In this document: piece by piece, positions 27,110 to 35,745 of the stretch
Layout: every line of letters starts with the position of its first letter
Numbering within the stretch: position 1 is the stretch's first letter
Assembly: GCF_022662015.1 (NCBI RefSeq)
Contig: NZ_JAKMCM010000001.1
Coordinates: 62,001 to 126,000, forward strand
Length of the DNA: 64,000 nt
From: Aestuariivivens sediminicola
GTDB taxonomy: Bacteria > Bacteroidota > Bacteroidia > Flavobacteriales > Flavobacteriaceae
Direction: 5' to 3'
Program-made: the position numbers and the translations under genes
The notes under the pieces: generated by a model
The model's input: the letters and a program-made list of their open reading frames with translations, nothing else
Database searches by the model: none
What the model was told of the DNA's origin: nothing

Positions 27110-27934
27110 CTACCGATCATAGATCAGTTCACCTTTAAAATCATTTAAGGGAAACAGGTAATAATAACTCCTTCTGATAAGATACAACCAAAAATGGATA
27201 ACAAATACAGGAAATATGGATTTAAACCGATCCAAATATCGATCATAGATGGAATTATGATAGTTGCAGATCAAAAAGGGCGCCCGATCCGGTTCTAAAT
27301 AATAGAACCTAATTAAATTATCATCCGGCACATTTGACGATAGAAAGGATTGGTACACAATGGATTTTCCGGCTTTGTTATACTCAAACAATTCCATCAC
27401 CGACAAGGGTGTTGTACTGCCCTCAAGATAAAAAAGCAGTGTCTTGGAGACGTCTATTAAAACCCATTTCTTCAATGTCTCGGAATAAAACTCATTAAAG
27501 GCGTGACCCCCAAATTCAGAATTGAATGGAAAGGAGGTAATCCCCCATTCCCGTACGTCAACATCATTGACCACACAGAAGTTATTGAAGATCTGCGCCA
27601 TATCACTGCACACCCCGCCCTCACCGGCCAGCATGATCTCCAGGGCCTTTTCTGAGGACAGGCTCAAGCCTCTGCCACCTTTAATATTGGTACGTAACCA
27701 ACGTGCCAGTTCCATAATGGTATCGAAGTCATTGAGGTCTTTTTTACCCTTAAAGATCAAGGCACTAACAACAGTAAAACTTTTGGGAATAGCTTCCTTT
27801 TCGTTAATACTATTATAGTAAAGGGCCCCCAATTCCTTTTTAGATACGTTTTTGGAAAGGAGCTTGAATCTCATAAAATACAAGAAGGGATGCCTTTTAA
27901 AGATCCACTTCATTTTTTTAACTATTCGACCCAT
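27110..27934 (-). CDS. Transglutaminase-like (cysteine protease fold) protein
   Basis: A 274-residue protein with a transglutaminase-core domain in the middle. The candidate triad is Cys in GGVCSDMAQIF, His in GGHAFNEFY and Asp in WVLIDVSKT, in the right order and spacing. The C-terminus has an aromatic hydrophobic stretch (FPVFVIHFWLYLIRRSYYYLF) that may associate with membrane. No signal peptide is visible. Members are proteases, amidases or peptide N-glycanase-like; the substrate is unknown. It lies between the O-antigen polymerase and repeat island 1, and is unusual in such a locus. Confidence 0.75.
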   Translation of the reverse strand: MGRIVKKMKWIFKRHPFLYFMRFKLLSKNVSKKELGALYYNSINEKEAIPKSFTVVSALIFKGKKDLNDFDTIMELARWLRTNIKGGRGLSLSSEKALEIMLAGEGGVCSDMAQIFNNFCVVNDVDVREWGITSFPFNSEFGGHAFNEFYSETLKKWVLIDVSKTLLFYLEGSTTPLSVMELFEYNKAGKSIVYQSFLSSNVPDDNLIRFYYLEPDRAPFLICNYHNSIYDRYLDRFKSIFPVFVIHFWLYLIRRSYYYLFPLNDFKGELIYDR

Positions 27935-28056
27935 TAAAAACAGTTGTTAACGATGCGAAAATAATGAAAATAGTTTGACTCTTAATTGATTTTAGATATA
28001 AAGACCATAAAAACTACTTTAAAATGCAATTCAAAATAATAATTTTTAAACTATAC

Positions 28057-29307
28057 TCATTTTTTAAGACTACTTAAAAATACGCGTTCAGGCACCACGT
28101 TCAACAAGGCAAAAGCATAGAGCAAGGCCGGGGCGGCTATACGCATTCCGGAATGGTTTATGGTGGCAAACCAGAAACAGAGAAAGGCATAAAAAAAATA
28201 ATTCCGATTATTGGCGGTTCTAAAACCCAAGGGTTTAACAATTAAAATCATAATAATGATAATCCCTAAAATCCCATGCTCCGACAATAAACGCCCTATT
28301 TCATTGTGGGAGGGTAGTGATTTATTATCCCGAACTACTCGAATATCCTTAACGCGACTGGCGCCAATCCCCAAAAAAGGACTACCTAGAAAGCCTTCGA
28401 TTTCTTCTTTAAACAACTGAAGACGACCTGTGGTAATATCTTCTTTTTTAATACCCTGTGCATTTTCATTGGCATAACGCTTATCAATAAGGCCCTGGGT
28501 CTGATAGGAACTAACCGTCCACGTAACGATAACAGTAATACACAACAGTATAAAAGAGACTACGATTTGGTTCTTCAATCTACCTGGGGATCTGTAAAAT
28601 AAGCTCCACAAAAAAGCACCAACCACAATTACCGCGGCGAATACCCCACCTCGGCTAAAGGTGACGATAGCACGAAAGGTCATGGCGCCTAATAAGGCGA
28701 TATTTAGTATCCTTAAAAACAGGGAAGGCGATTTCATGAACAACCGAACAGCAATGGCAAACATGCCCAAACCTAAAGCGGTAGACACCTGGTTCGGGCC
28801 AAATCCTCCCGAGGATGCCGCATTTGATGCGGTTCCGGACAAGGTATCCTTAATACTGGGGTTATATAAAAACAGATAGGTCGTCATGGTAATACAAGGC
28901 AGGGCGAGGTACATGATCACATTTAACAGTTGCCTGTTCGTAATCTTTCGATCGTAACAAAACAAGGCTGCAATCCCCAAACAGACCGGGCCACTCAATA
29001 CAAAGGCGATATTTGTTCTGAAATTGGCAAAAAAACTTAAGGTCGTCGACGCCACTAAAATCGAAGGTACCAACAAAATCAGATAGATAAAATAGGGATA
29101 ACCCTTACCATTCACCCCCTTAAAAAACATGCCCATCAGCATAAATAAAATGACCAGATATTTGGAAGCCTCATAGGCAATCCCCCCATCCGTCATTCGA
29201 AACAGCACTTCAGCACCCGAAAAATAGGCACAACCCAAAAACACATAATAGGACTTGTAATCCCCGGAGACCAAAACAATGCGAATAATGAAATAACCCA
29301 TGACCAC
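28057..29307 (-). CDS. O-antigen polymerase/ligase family (Wzy/WaaL-like) membrane protein
   Basis: A polytopic protein with about ten hydrophobic helices and a long periplasmic loop containing RLQLFKEEIEGFLGSPFLGIGASRVKD and SHNEIGRLLSEHGILGI, the O-antigen ligase/polymerase (Wzy_C) signature. It probably polymerises repeat units or ligates glycan to a carrier. The annotated start is GTG at 29307 (416 residues). The reading frame, however, stays open upstream to 29427 and encodes a further hydrophobic helix (YYVLAVILHIGLGILLY), so the real N-terminus is probably upstream; only a CTG (29424) is available there. Confidence 0.85.
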   Translation of the reverse strand: MVMGYFIIRIVLVSGDYKSYYVFLGCAYFSGAEVLFRMTDGGIAYEASKYLVILFMLMGMFFKGVNGKGYPYFIYLILLVPSILVASTTLSFFANFRTNIAFVLSGPVCLGIAALFCYDRKITNRQLLNVIMYLALPCITMTTYLFLYNPSIKDTLSGTASNAASSGGFGPNQVSTALGLGMFAIAVRLFMKSPSLFLRILNIALLGAMTFRAIVTFSRGGVFAAVIVVGAFLWSLFYRSPGRLKNQIVVSFILLCITVIVTWTVSSYQTQGLIDKRYANENAQGIKKEDITTGRLQLFKEEIEGFLGSPFLGIGASRVKDIRVVRDNKSLPSHNEIGRLLSEHGILGIIIIMILIVKPLGFRTANNRNYFFYAFLCFWFATINHSGMRIAAPALLYAFALLNVVPERVFLSSLKK

Positions 29308-29407
29308 CCAAAAATACAGTTTGGATAAAGGTTCGTAAGCATATAATAGGATACCAAGGCCGATGTGCAGGATTACGGCCAGAACATAGTAATCATTTAT
29401 GGCTTTT

Positions 29408-30556
29408 CTAAGTCGTGGCGTCAGTGGTTACAGAATTTAATAAGTTAACAATACGCTGGTTGTAATTTGTAAAGGTGAATTGCTTTACAAGTTTAGGTGC
29501 CTGATCTAAAAAAGCTCTTCGTTTCACCTCAGACAAATATAACAGCTTTTTGATTAGGTTCCCCAGGACATCATCGGTTACAGGATCTATTAAATACCCA
29601 TTCTTTTCATCACCTATATAATGACCTATAGCGGACAGCCTGGAGACAATGGGGATACATCCAAAATTCAGGGCCTCAGCAATGACCTTCGGAAAGCCTT
29701 CAGACGCCGCTGTGGGTAACAAGAACACATGACTTTGTTCATAGACCTCGAACACCTCTCCTCTGGCCAAGGCACCGTGAAATTTAAAATCTATCTCACT
29801 CGATTGCACCAGTGATTTAAAATAATCCAAGTCCTCACCTGCTCCTACGAGGTGTACCGCTTCAACCCTGTCCAGATCTTTGTTATTCAGACCTAAAAAG
29901 GCCCGGATGATCCGCTCCACCCCTTTCTCCCGTTCCAGGCGTCCCACGAAACAAAAGGATAACTTTCCACTAAAATCTTTCTGTCGCCTCACTTGTTCAC
30001 CAAGCCTGATGTCGGCCTCACTGAGACATGGATTTTCAAAACTTAAATGATTGACAGGCTGATGCTCCCAGAACCCGTTAATGGTTACCTTTCGAGTCTG
30101 ATGCTTTAGCAGCCAGCGCTGAAGCGCATAGCCTAATGGGGGTTGCTTCTGGTTCCAGTTCCCTGCGTATTTGTACCAGCCCTTCTTTTTTGTAAAAAAG
30201 GTCAAATACGGAATGACATACACTCCAATACCGGTCGGTGCTCGAAATTGAAATATATCCACCTTTTTAAGGACAGCGGAAATAATACTCATGATTTTAG
30301 GAGCATACCACAATATCCTAAACTTATCCCGGAACTTTGGCCCTCCAACCGCAGGAATCGGGACAAAATGAATACGTTTCGATTGGTATAACAGGGCACT
30401 GGGTGGGGCCTCTCCCTGATGTAACATGGCCACATGGTAGATCTCCTCGAACACCTCCAGGAGGTGGTTAATTTCCATCACCGTTGGTCCCCATCCTACA
30501 ATGGTACCGTCGGTCGTTTTGTAATGTTCGGTATGGGAGATAATGGCCAGTTTCAT
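29408..30556 (-). CDS. Glycosyltransferase family 4-type enzyme
   Basis: A 382-residue GT-B transferase. The N-domain (about 1-195) opens KLAIISHTEHYKTTDG; the donor domain begins LSFCFVGRLEREKGVERII and has EGFPKVIAEALNFGCIPIVS with the family's acidic pair. Its C-terminal codons run into the open frame of the O-antigen polymerase. Upstream is repeat island 2. The donor and acceptor are unknown. Confidence 0.88.
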   Translation of the reverse strand: MKLAIISHTEHYKTTDGTIVGWGPTVMEINHLLEVFEEIYHVAMLHQGEAPPSALLYQSKRIHFVPIPAVGGPKFRDKFRILWYAPKIMSIISAVLKKVDIFQFRAPTGIGVYVIPYLTFFTKKKGWYKYAGNWNQKQPPLGYALQRWLLKHQTRKVTINGFWEHQPVNHLSFENPCLSEADIRLGEQVRRQKDFSGKLSFCFVGRLEREKGVERIIRAFLGLNNKDLDRVEAVHLVGAGEDLDYFKSLVQSSEIDFKFHGALARGEVFEVYEQSHVFLLPTAASEGFPKVIAEALNFGCIPIVSRLSAIGHYIGDEKNGYLIDPVTDDVLGNLIKKLLYLSEVKRRAFLDQAPKLVKQFTFTNYNQRIVNLLNSVTTDATT

Positions 30557-31232
30557 AAGCGTCCTGACAAAGTTGCCATTTTTATTTTAACTTAAAAATT
30601 ATTTTTGGTTTTATGTTTTTTGTCATTCCTGTTTTTAAAGATAGTATAGTTAATCAGAACCCTCCGTCTCACGCCTATGGCATGATCCACCTCCCTTAGT
30701 CTTAAGTGAGGAACAAGACTTATTAATATTACTTGTTCCCCTCTTCAGAGGAAGAGGGGTGTCACGCTTTTGCGTGACGGGGAGTTTGATTTAATATTTA
30801 GTTTATTTTTTTCAGAACCCTCCGTCTCATGCCTGCGGCGTGATCCACCTCCCTTAGGCTTAAGGGAGGAACAAGACCTATTAATCTTTCTTGTTCCCCT
30901 CTTCCTCTGAAGAGGGGTGTCACGCTATTGCGTGACGGGGAGTTTGATTTAATATTTAGTTTATTTTTTTTCAGAACCCTCCGTCTCACGCCTGCGGCGT
31001 GATCCACCTCCCTTAGTCTTAAGTGAGGAACAAGATAGAATGAACTTCCTTCTTTAAAAGTCCATAATAGCTGGCAGGCGAGCATCAATAGTTTGAAGGT
31101 TCCGTAAAAAAGAAATGCTGTTCGATCGAAGAGAGTTCATTTCTTTTAGGAACCAAAAACGTGATTGACCGCCGAAGCTATAAGGACTAGACTTTTTTGG
31201 TTCTTTTTTGGGCAATGCAAAAAAGAACAATA
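30557..31232. repeat. Repeat island 2 (about 0.68 kb, no gene)
   Basis: Its core is a tandem array of a unit of about 158 bp (starts 30655, 30813 and 30972), described separately. It is followed by a fragment of the element seen at 26571-26640 (GACCGCCGAAGCTATAAGGACTAG context) and a GTTCTTTTTTG/CAAAAAAGAAC hairpin (31200-31210 with 31218-31228) five bases after the next gene's stop. No gene is visible. Confidence 0.85.
30655..31035 (+). repeat. Tandem array of a ~158-bp palindrome-rich unit (2.4 copies)
   Basis: Copies start at 30655, 30813 and 30972 (periods 158 and 159); the third stops after about 64 bp. Each unit begins CAGAACCCTCCGTCTCACGC and holds three hairpins: CACGCC/GGCGTG, CCCCTCTTC/GAAGAGGGG and GTCACGC/GCGTGAC. 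The first hairpin is degenerate in copy 1. Confidence 0.85.
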
Positions 31233-32348
31233 CTAAGAATTATTTATACCCTCTATAACAGAAACATACTTCTTAATAACATGAACCCACTGATGTTCTT
31301 GCGCCCATAAAAGCGCCCCCTTTCTGTAATCAGAAATGTTATTCAAAATAGTGGTTACGGCCTCAACGAAGGCTTCCGCATCCGTTCCGTCTATAAGCAG
31401 ACCCGATTGCCCTTGTTGAATCGCATCCGCAATACCCGATCCACTGGCTCCAATAGCCGGTATGCCCATGGCATTGGCTTCCAGAATGGCAATACCAAAA
31501 CCTTCAACATCGCCCGTGACCGTGGTGGTACTTAACATGACAAAAATATCCGTTCCCTGGAGCACCTGCTTCACTTTTTGCTTATCCAATACCCCGCGAA
31601 ATGTCACATGGGATGCCACGCCCAGGTCCTCGGCACGCTTAATAAATTCAGGCATCTTTTTTGACATACCAACACATTGGTAATGCAAGTCAGGATAGAC
31701 TTTTAAAAGCACAGGTAAATGCTTAATGACCTGCAACTGCCCTTTTCGCTTACTCAAACGTCCCACCGTCGTAAGCACCGGTTTTCCGGTAATCCTCTTT
31801 TGAGACATTTCGACCGGCAGCCAATCTTTTAGGTCAATGGCATTGGCAATGACTAGCACTTCTCTATTTAAATGACTTACCAATGTTTTGGTGAAGTGGG
31901 AAACGGCAACTATGCTGTTGAACCGTTTTAAAGAAAAATCCACCGCCTTTCTTAATAGATAAGCCTTAAAATTAACTTCGGTACCATGAATCACCGCCAG
32001 TCTTTTACATGAATAGACCAGGCTGCACAGGGCAACATTCCAGAGTGAAAATTTTCCCGTGGCAATCACATAGGGCCTGTTTTTCAAGGCCTTTAAAACC
32101 ATTATTATGCGCCTGAAATACATAAATAGTCGTGGTGTCCTACCTTTTATACGTTCTACCTTAAAGGGCAAGGTGGCATCAAAGGCCATTTCCTCCAGAC
32201 CATCCCCGGATCTGATATCCGTTATCACATGAACCTCAAAACCATATTCAGATAACTGAAGGGCCAAATGATAGGCATGATTGCCTATGCCCCCCGGTTG
32301 GGGTGGGAATTCCGAGGTGACTAAAAGGATGTGCTTTAGTTTTGACAT
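31233..32348 (-). CDS. Glycosyltransferase family 4-type enzyme (PimB-like)
   Basis: A 371-residue GT-B transferase with a clear N-terminal EFPPQPGGIGNHAYHLALQL motif, the pattern of PimB and related mannosyltransferases. The donor domain starts PVLTTVGRLSKRKGQLQVI and has EGFGIAILEANAMGIPAIGASGSG with the E-x7-E motif. Its ATG overlaps the stop of the upstream GT2 (TGATG), so translation is coupled. A hairpin of the GTTCTTTTTTG family follows directly after the stop. Sugar specificity is unknown. Confidence 0.9.
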   Translation of the reverse strand: MSKLKHILLVTSEFPPQPGGIGNHAYHLALQLSEYGFEVHVITDIRSGDGLEEMAFDATLPFKVERIKGRTPRLFMYFRRIIMVLKALKNRPYVIATGKFSLWNVALCSLVYSCKRLAVIHGTEVNFKAYLLRKAVDFSLKRFNSIVAVSHFTKTLVSHLNREVLVIANAIDLKDWLPVEMSQKRITGKPVLTTVGRLSKRKGQLQVIKHLPVLLKVYPDLHYQCVGMSKKMPEFIKRAEDLGVASHVTFRGVLDKQKVKQVLQGTDIFVMLSTTTVTGDVEGFGIAILEANAMGIPAIGASGSGIADAIQQGQSGLLIDGTDAEAFVEAVTTILNNISDYRKGALLWAQEHQWVHVIKKYVSVIEGINNS

Positions 32349-33679
32349 CAGTCCAGAGTATCAATTAACGGACCCTCTTCTAACTTTTTACTCGATAAGC
32401 GCCAGGATTTAAGCACCTGATAAAGTACCAAAGGTAAAAGTAACACAGTCAAAAGTGCACCCAAAGCCAACATGGGCTTATTTTTTTTAAAGCGATATGG
32501 CATGATTGATAGGGGTACCGTTCGCAATAGTGTATACTTCGCCTCTTTGTTCCCGAAATACCGTCTAAAAAGATAAAGTACAGAGGGTATGGGCCTGGGG
32601 GCATTCCATTTCGATGTCCTGAAGGCATCCCAACTGCCCATATCACGTAATCCACCGGAACCCACCTTTAAATGCAGGCGTTTGGCATAAGGATTGGACA
32701 CATTTAAATACCCCTTTAAATAAGCGCGTAAACCGAACTCACCATCACCCATACGCTGTTTTTCAAACTGGCGATCAAACAAACCGATAACTTCGAACAC
32801 TTCTTTTTTTATTAAGGCATTCCCGGTATCCAACTGATCACTGACTCTAAAAAAAGAATAATGTGCTGGTACTTCAGCCCCGACTTCCGATAGGGATACC
32901 CCGAATGAGATGTCAGCCTTAAAAAAATCCAAACATTTCAAATGATTGCTTATCCAATCCGAACCTACGCGGCTGTCATCATCAAAAAATAGCAGGTAGT
33001 TCCCTTTAGCCATCTTAATGGCCGTGTTGCGCGCGAGCCAAAGTGCTTTCTCTTCTTGTCGTTCTACCTTCAAATCTAACTTAAAATGACTATAAAAAGA
33101 GTCTTGATATTCATCAGATTGATCTATCACTATAACCTCAAAATTGTTATAATCCTGGACCTCCAAATCCCGTAAGGCATCCTTTAAATACTCATAACGG
33201 TTTAATGTTGGAATAATCACAGTCACCAGAGGTTTGATTTCCAGTAGCCCGGACTTAAAACTGCCCCAATTGGGATATGGTAATGGCTGTTGTAAATAAC
33301 CAATTCTAGCGACATTACTTGTTGCAAACCAGGCCCGCAATTCCTTAAACGGATTGTAAAAGCTTAGGAGACGTAATACCAGGACATAGGCTACCCATGC
33401 GCGATTAAAATATTTTCGAAGGAAGTGGTACTGATCCCGCAGCGGCACCCTTTCAACGGTGGTTAGGGTTTTTTCCTTTCCAATCCATCCTTGATGTAAG
33501 GCCTGCCAGGCCAAATCGTAGTGCATGGCTGCAGCACTCTGATAGCCGGTATCCGGACGTAACCAGTGTTTCACCTCATACGGCAATGCATCCGGTTCAG
33601 GATAGAGGAAGTCTCCAGAATCCCGTTTCAGGGAAAAGTAATGTGTAGGTTGTACATATTTCAGAAAGGCAAACAACAT
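32348..33679 (-). CDS. Glycosyltransferase family 2-type enzyme with N-terminal extension
   Basis: A 443-residue protein. The GT-A domain starts only at about residue 150 (LVTVIIPTLNRYEYLKDAL) and holds the FFDDDSRVG metal-binding DxD, and a GDGEFGLRAYLKGY acceptor motif. The first 150 residues are aromatic-rich and of unknown function. A membrane helix near 400-425 (LALGALLTVLLLPLVLYQVL) anchors it. It starts 8 nt after the FkbM stop. Confidence 0.87.
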   Translation of the reverse strand: MLFAFLKYVQPTHYFSLKRDSGDFLYPEPDALPYEVKHWLRPDTGYQSAAAMHYDLAWQALHQGWIGKEKTLTTVERVPLRDQYHFLRKYFNRAWVAYVLVLRLLSFYNPFKELRAWFATSNVARIGYLQQPLPYPNWGSFKSGLLEIKPLVTVIIPTLNRYEYLKDALRDLEVQDYNNFEVIVIDQSDEYQDSFYSHFKLDLKVERQEEKALWLARNTAIKMAKGNYLLFFDDDSRVGSDWISNHLKCLDFFKADISFGVSLSEVGAEVPAHYSFFRVSDQLDTGNALIKKEVFEVIGLFDRQFEKQRMGDGEFGLRAYLKGYLNVSNPYAKRLHLKVGSGGLRDMGSWDAFRTSKWNAPRPIPSVLYLFRRYFGNKEAKYTLLRTVPLSIMPYRFKKNKPMLALGALLTVLLLPLVLYQVLKSWRLSSKKLEEGPLIDTLD

Positions 33680-33687
33680 AAAATCGA

Positions 33688-34518
33688 TTAGTTAGGAACA
33701 CAAAATATATTGGGTGGTAAAGCATTGTTAAGTTGATATTCCTCCAAATTCATATCCAATACTTTATAATTACGGGTCTTAAAAAAATCTAATATGCGGC
33801 GATCATTATTCGTTTCTACCACAAATAGAGGTTGAAATGTCTTTAAAGTGTCTTCGGATCCCTTTAAGATATCCAGTTCAATACCGTCCACATCAATTTT
33901 TATTAAATCGCATTTATTAAAATTATTTTTTGACACATAGGAATCAACCGTAACCATTGGGATATTTACTGAATCAGTAACTATTTCAGTTTTTAAAACA
34001 TTGGAAGTGGTATTATTTAGAAAGAGTTCAACCACTTTTTCCTCAATGCCTACCGCTAAATTCTCCAAAATTATAGCATCTTTTAAATTATTCACATCTA
34101 TAGACTTGGCAAACGAATCATGCACCTGTCTATTAGGCTCAAAGGCTACAATCTGACCCTGATTTCGACAAATGCTCTGAGACCAAACTAAACTGAGGAA
34201 TCCAAAATTGGCTCCAATATCCAACACTGTTAAATTATGTTGGTTCGATTTATAAAACTTGCAAAGTTTGATAGTGTTATTCAACAAAGTGGTTTCTACA
34301 CCTTTTTTCAGGGCTTTAGAGGCCTCCTTCAATGGCGCGTAAAAACTAAACCTGACCAGATATTGTTGATACCTCCGTTCAATATTAACCTTTACAATTC
34401 TATATACCCCATTGGGTTTATTCAGTGCATTTACTAAGCCCTTGGCAATATTAGATTTGCCTAAAAAACGCTTTATAGCTGCAGGAACTTTGTTATATAT
34501 TTTAACCAGTCTACTCAC
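33688..34518 (-). CDS. FkbM family SAM-dependent methyltransferase
   Basis: A 276-residue class I methyltransferase. The SAM-binding loop is LTVLDIGANFGFLSLVW, and the FkbM-family region KCDLIKIDVDGIELDILKGSE follows. In polysaccharide loci these enzymes O-methylate sugars. It begins with GTG, which overlaps the stop of the upstream GT by 8 nt. The sugar it modifies is not known. Confidence 0.87.
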   Translation of the reverse strand: MSRLVKIYNKVPAAIKRFLGKSNIAKGLVNALNKPNGVYRIVKVNIERRYQQYLVRFSFYAPLKEASKALKKGVETTLLNNTIKLCKFYKSNQHNLTVLDIGANFGFLSLVWSQSICRNQGQIVAFEPNRQVHDSFAKSIDVNNLKDAIILENLAVGIEEKVVELFLNNTTSNVLKTEIVTDSVNIPMVTVDSYVSKNNFNKCDLIKIDVDGIELDILKGSEDTLKTFQPLFVVETNNDRRILDFFKTRNYKVLDMNLEEYQLNNALPPNIFCVPN

Positions 34519-35680
34519 TATAAAACTTTACAAATTGTTCCACTTGATGCTTCAAATTAAAATTACGTCTTACATGCTCTATGGCGTTCGCCTTAATCTT
34601 ATTTTTTTCTTCAACGGGCAATGAAACAACTTTCATTAAAGTTTTAGCCAATAATTTCGGCTGTCTTTTTGGAACTACAAAACCAGTTACACCACTTAAT
34701 ACATTTTCAGATAGGCCCTCCGCATCTGACACAACACATAGCAATCCCATGGCTTGCGCTTCTAAAACGGCATTGCAAAATCCTTCCTGGACACTATATT
34801 GTAAATAGATGTCGGAAGTTTCAAGTATTTCCTTTACAAAACGGGGGGCTATTTTACCGGTAAATGTAATATTTTGAAGCATATCTAACTGAAATACTGC
34901 AAACTTTAATCGTTCTAATTCTATACCTTCACCAATAATTGTATACTTAAAATTAAGTCCTGACTCTTTTAATAAACTTAAGGCTTCAAGCGTATAATTC
35001 AATCCTTTTTTCCAGTGCAATCGCGCAATACTTACAAAATGAATCGTTTCTCCAAGATTGAGTTCTTTTTTACTTTTAAAAAAGGTGACATCAATGGCCG
35101 GAGTAATCTTTACGATTTCAGTCTCGTCCTTAAACCCATACTTATAAACCATGGCTTTAATGTCATTGGATATAACATGAATTTTATCAACTTTATTCCA
35201 TAGTTTATTGTAACAATCAGGATGCCCAATGGGATAAATACTGATGTCAAACCCTCTGAAGCTTACAGCCATTTTAGCACCAATAGCTTTTGCTATATGC
35301 TCGCTTTGCAAAGCCATAGTGGCAAAACCAAAATGAACCCAATCTAAATTCGCCGTTAATAAATGGCTATTATTGTATAAGTTTTTTAAAAGTTGCTTAT
35401 TAGATCGACCATATTGCTTTTCCAGTCTAACAAACCTTATAGATCGATTAAGATTTAAGAATAACTTTAAAAACACCGTTAGGCTATTTCCTAACAAAAA
35501 TATGAAGTTACGTTTATACACTTTTGGCGCCACTTTAACATCACACAAACTGAAGTCAGCTTCTTTATTCTGTACAAACATGGTTACCTGAAAACCATGA
35601 TTTTGCAAGCCTTTTATTTTGGAAACAAAAAAGGTTTCGGAATAACTCGGCGGTTTAGCTAATACAAGTCCTATTTTCAA
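34511..35680 (-). CDS. Glycosyltransferase family 4-type enzyme (WcaL-like)
   Basis: A 389-residue GT-B transferase resembling WcaL-type exopolysaccharide transferases: opening PPSYSETFFVSKIKGLQNHG, central AVSFRGFDISIYP, donor domain ETIHFVSIARLHWKKGLNYTLEAL and EGFCNAVLEAQAMGLLCVVSDAEGL. The start is TTG; no ATG exists in this frame upstream. It lies 65 nt downstream of another GT4. Confidence 0.88.
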   Translation of the reverse strand: MKIGLVLAKPPSYSETFFVSKIKGLQNHGFQVTMFVQNKEADFSLCDVKVAPKVYKRNFIFLLGNSLTVFLKLFLNLNRSIRFVRLEKQYGRSNKQLLKNLYNNSHLLTANLDWVHFGFATMALQSEHIAKAIGAKMAVSFRGFDISIYPIGHPDCYNKLWNKVDKIHVISNDIKAMVYKYGFKDETEIVKITPAIDVTFFKSKKELNLGETIHFVSIARLHWKKGLNYTLEALSLLKESGLNFKYTIIGEGIELERLKFAVFQLDMLQNITFTGKIAPRFVKEILETSDIYLQYSVQEGFCNAVLEAQAMGLLCVVSDAEGLSENVLSGVTGFVVPKRQPKLLAKTLMKVVSLPVEEKNKIKANAIEHVRRNFNLKHQVEQFVKFYSE

Positions 35681-35745
35681 GATGAAACTATTTCTGGGTA
35701 AAATTTAATAATCGATTAACATAACTGCTATTAAAATAATTAATT

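Noticed and set aside
30655-31035. CRISPR array
   Set aside because: The repeating unit is about 158 bp with no short unique spacers and no cas genes are near.
30798-31088. 96-codon minus-strand frame in the tandem array
   Set aside because: It contains the tandem repeat translated twice (REVDHAAG..RRRVL); typical spurious ORF of palindromic repeats.
31200-31228. Hairpin GTTCTTTTTTG/CAAAAAAGAAC as an intrinsic terminator for the PimB-like GT
   Set aside because: The stem is A/T-made and no T run follows on the minus strand; the same hairpin recurs in the repeats, so I list it as a repeat element.
25956-31232. Insertion sequence or transposon remnants
   Set aside because: The repeats have palindromes but no transposase frame or fragment, and no clear terminal inverted repeats with target duplication could be defined.
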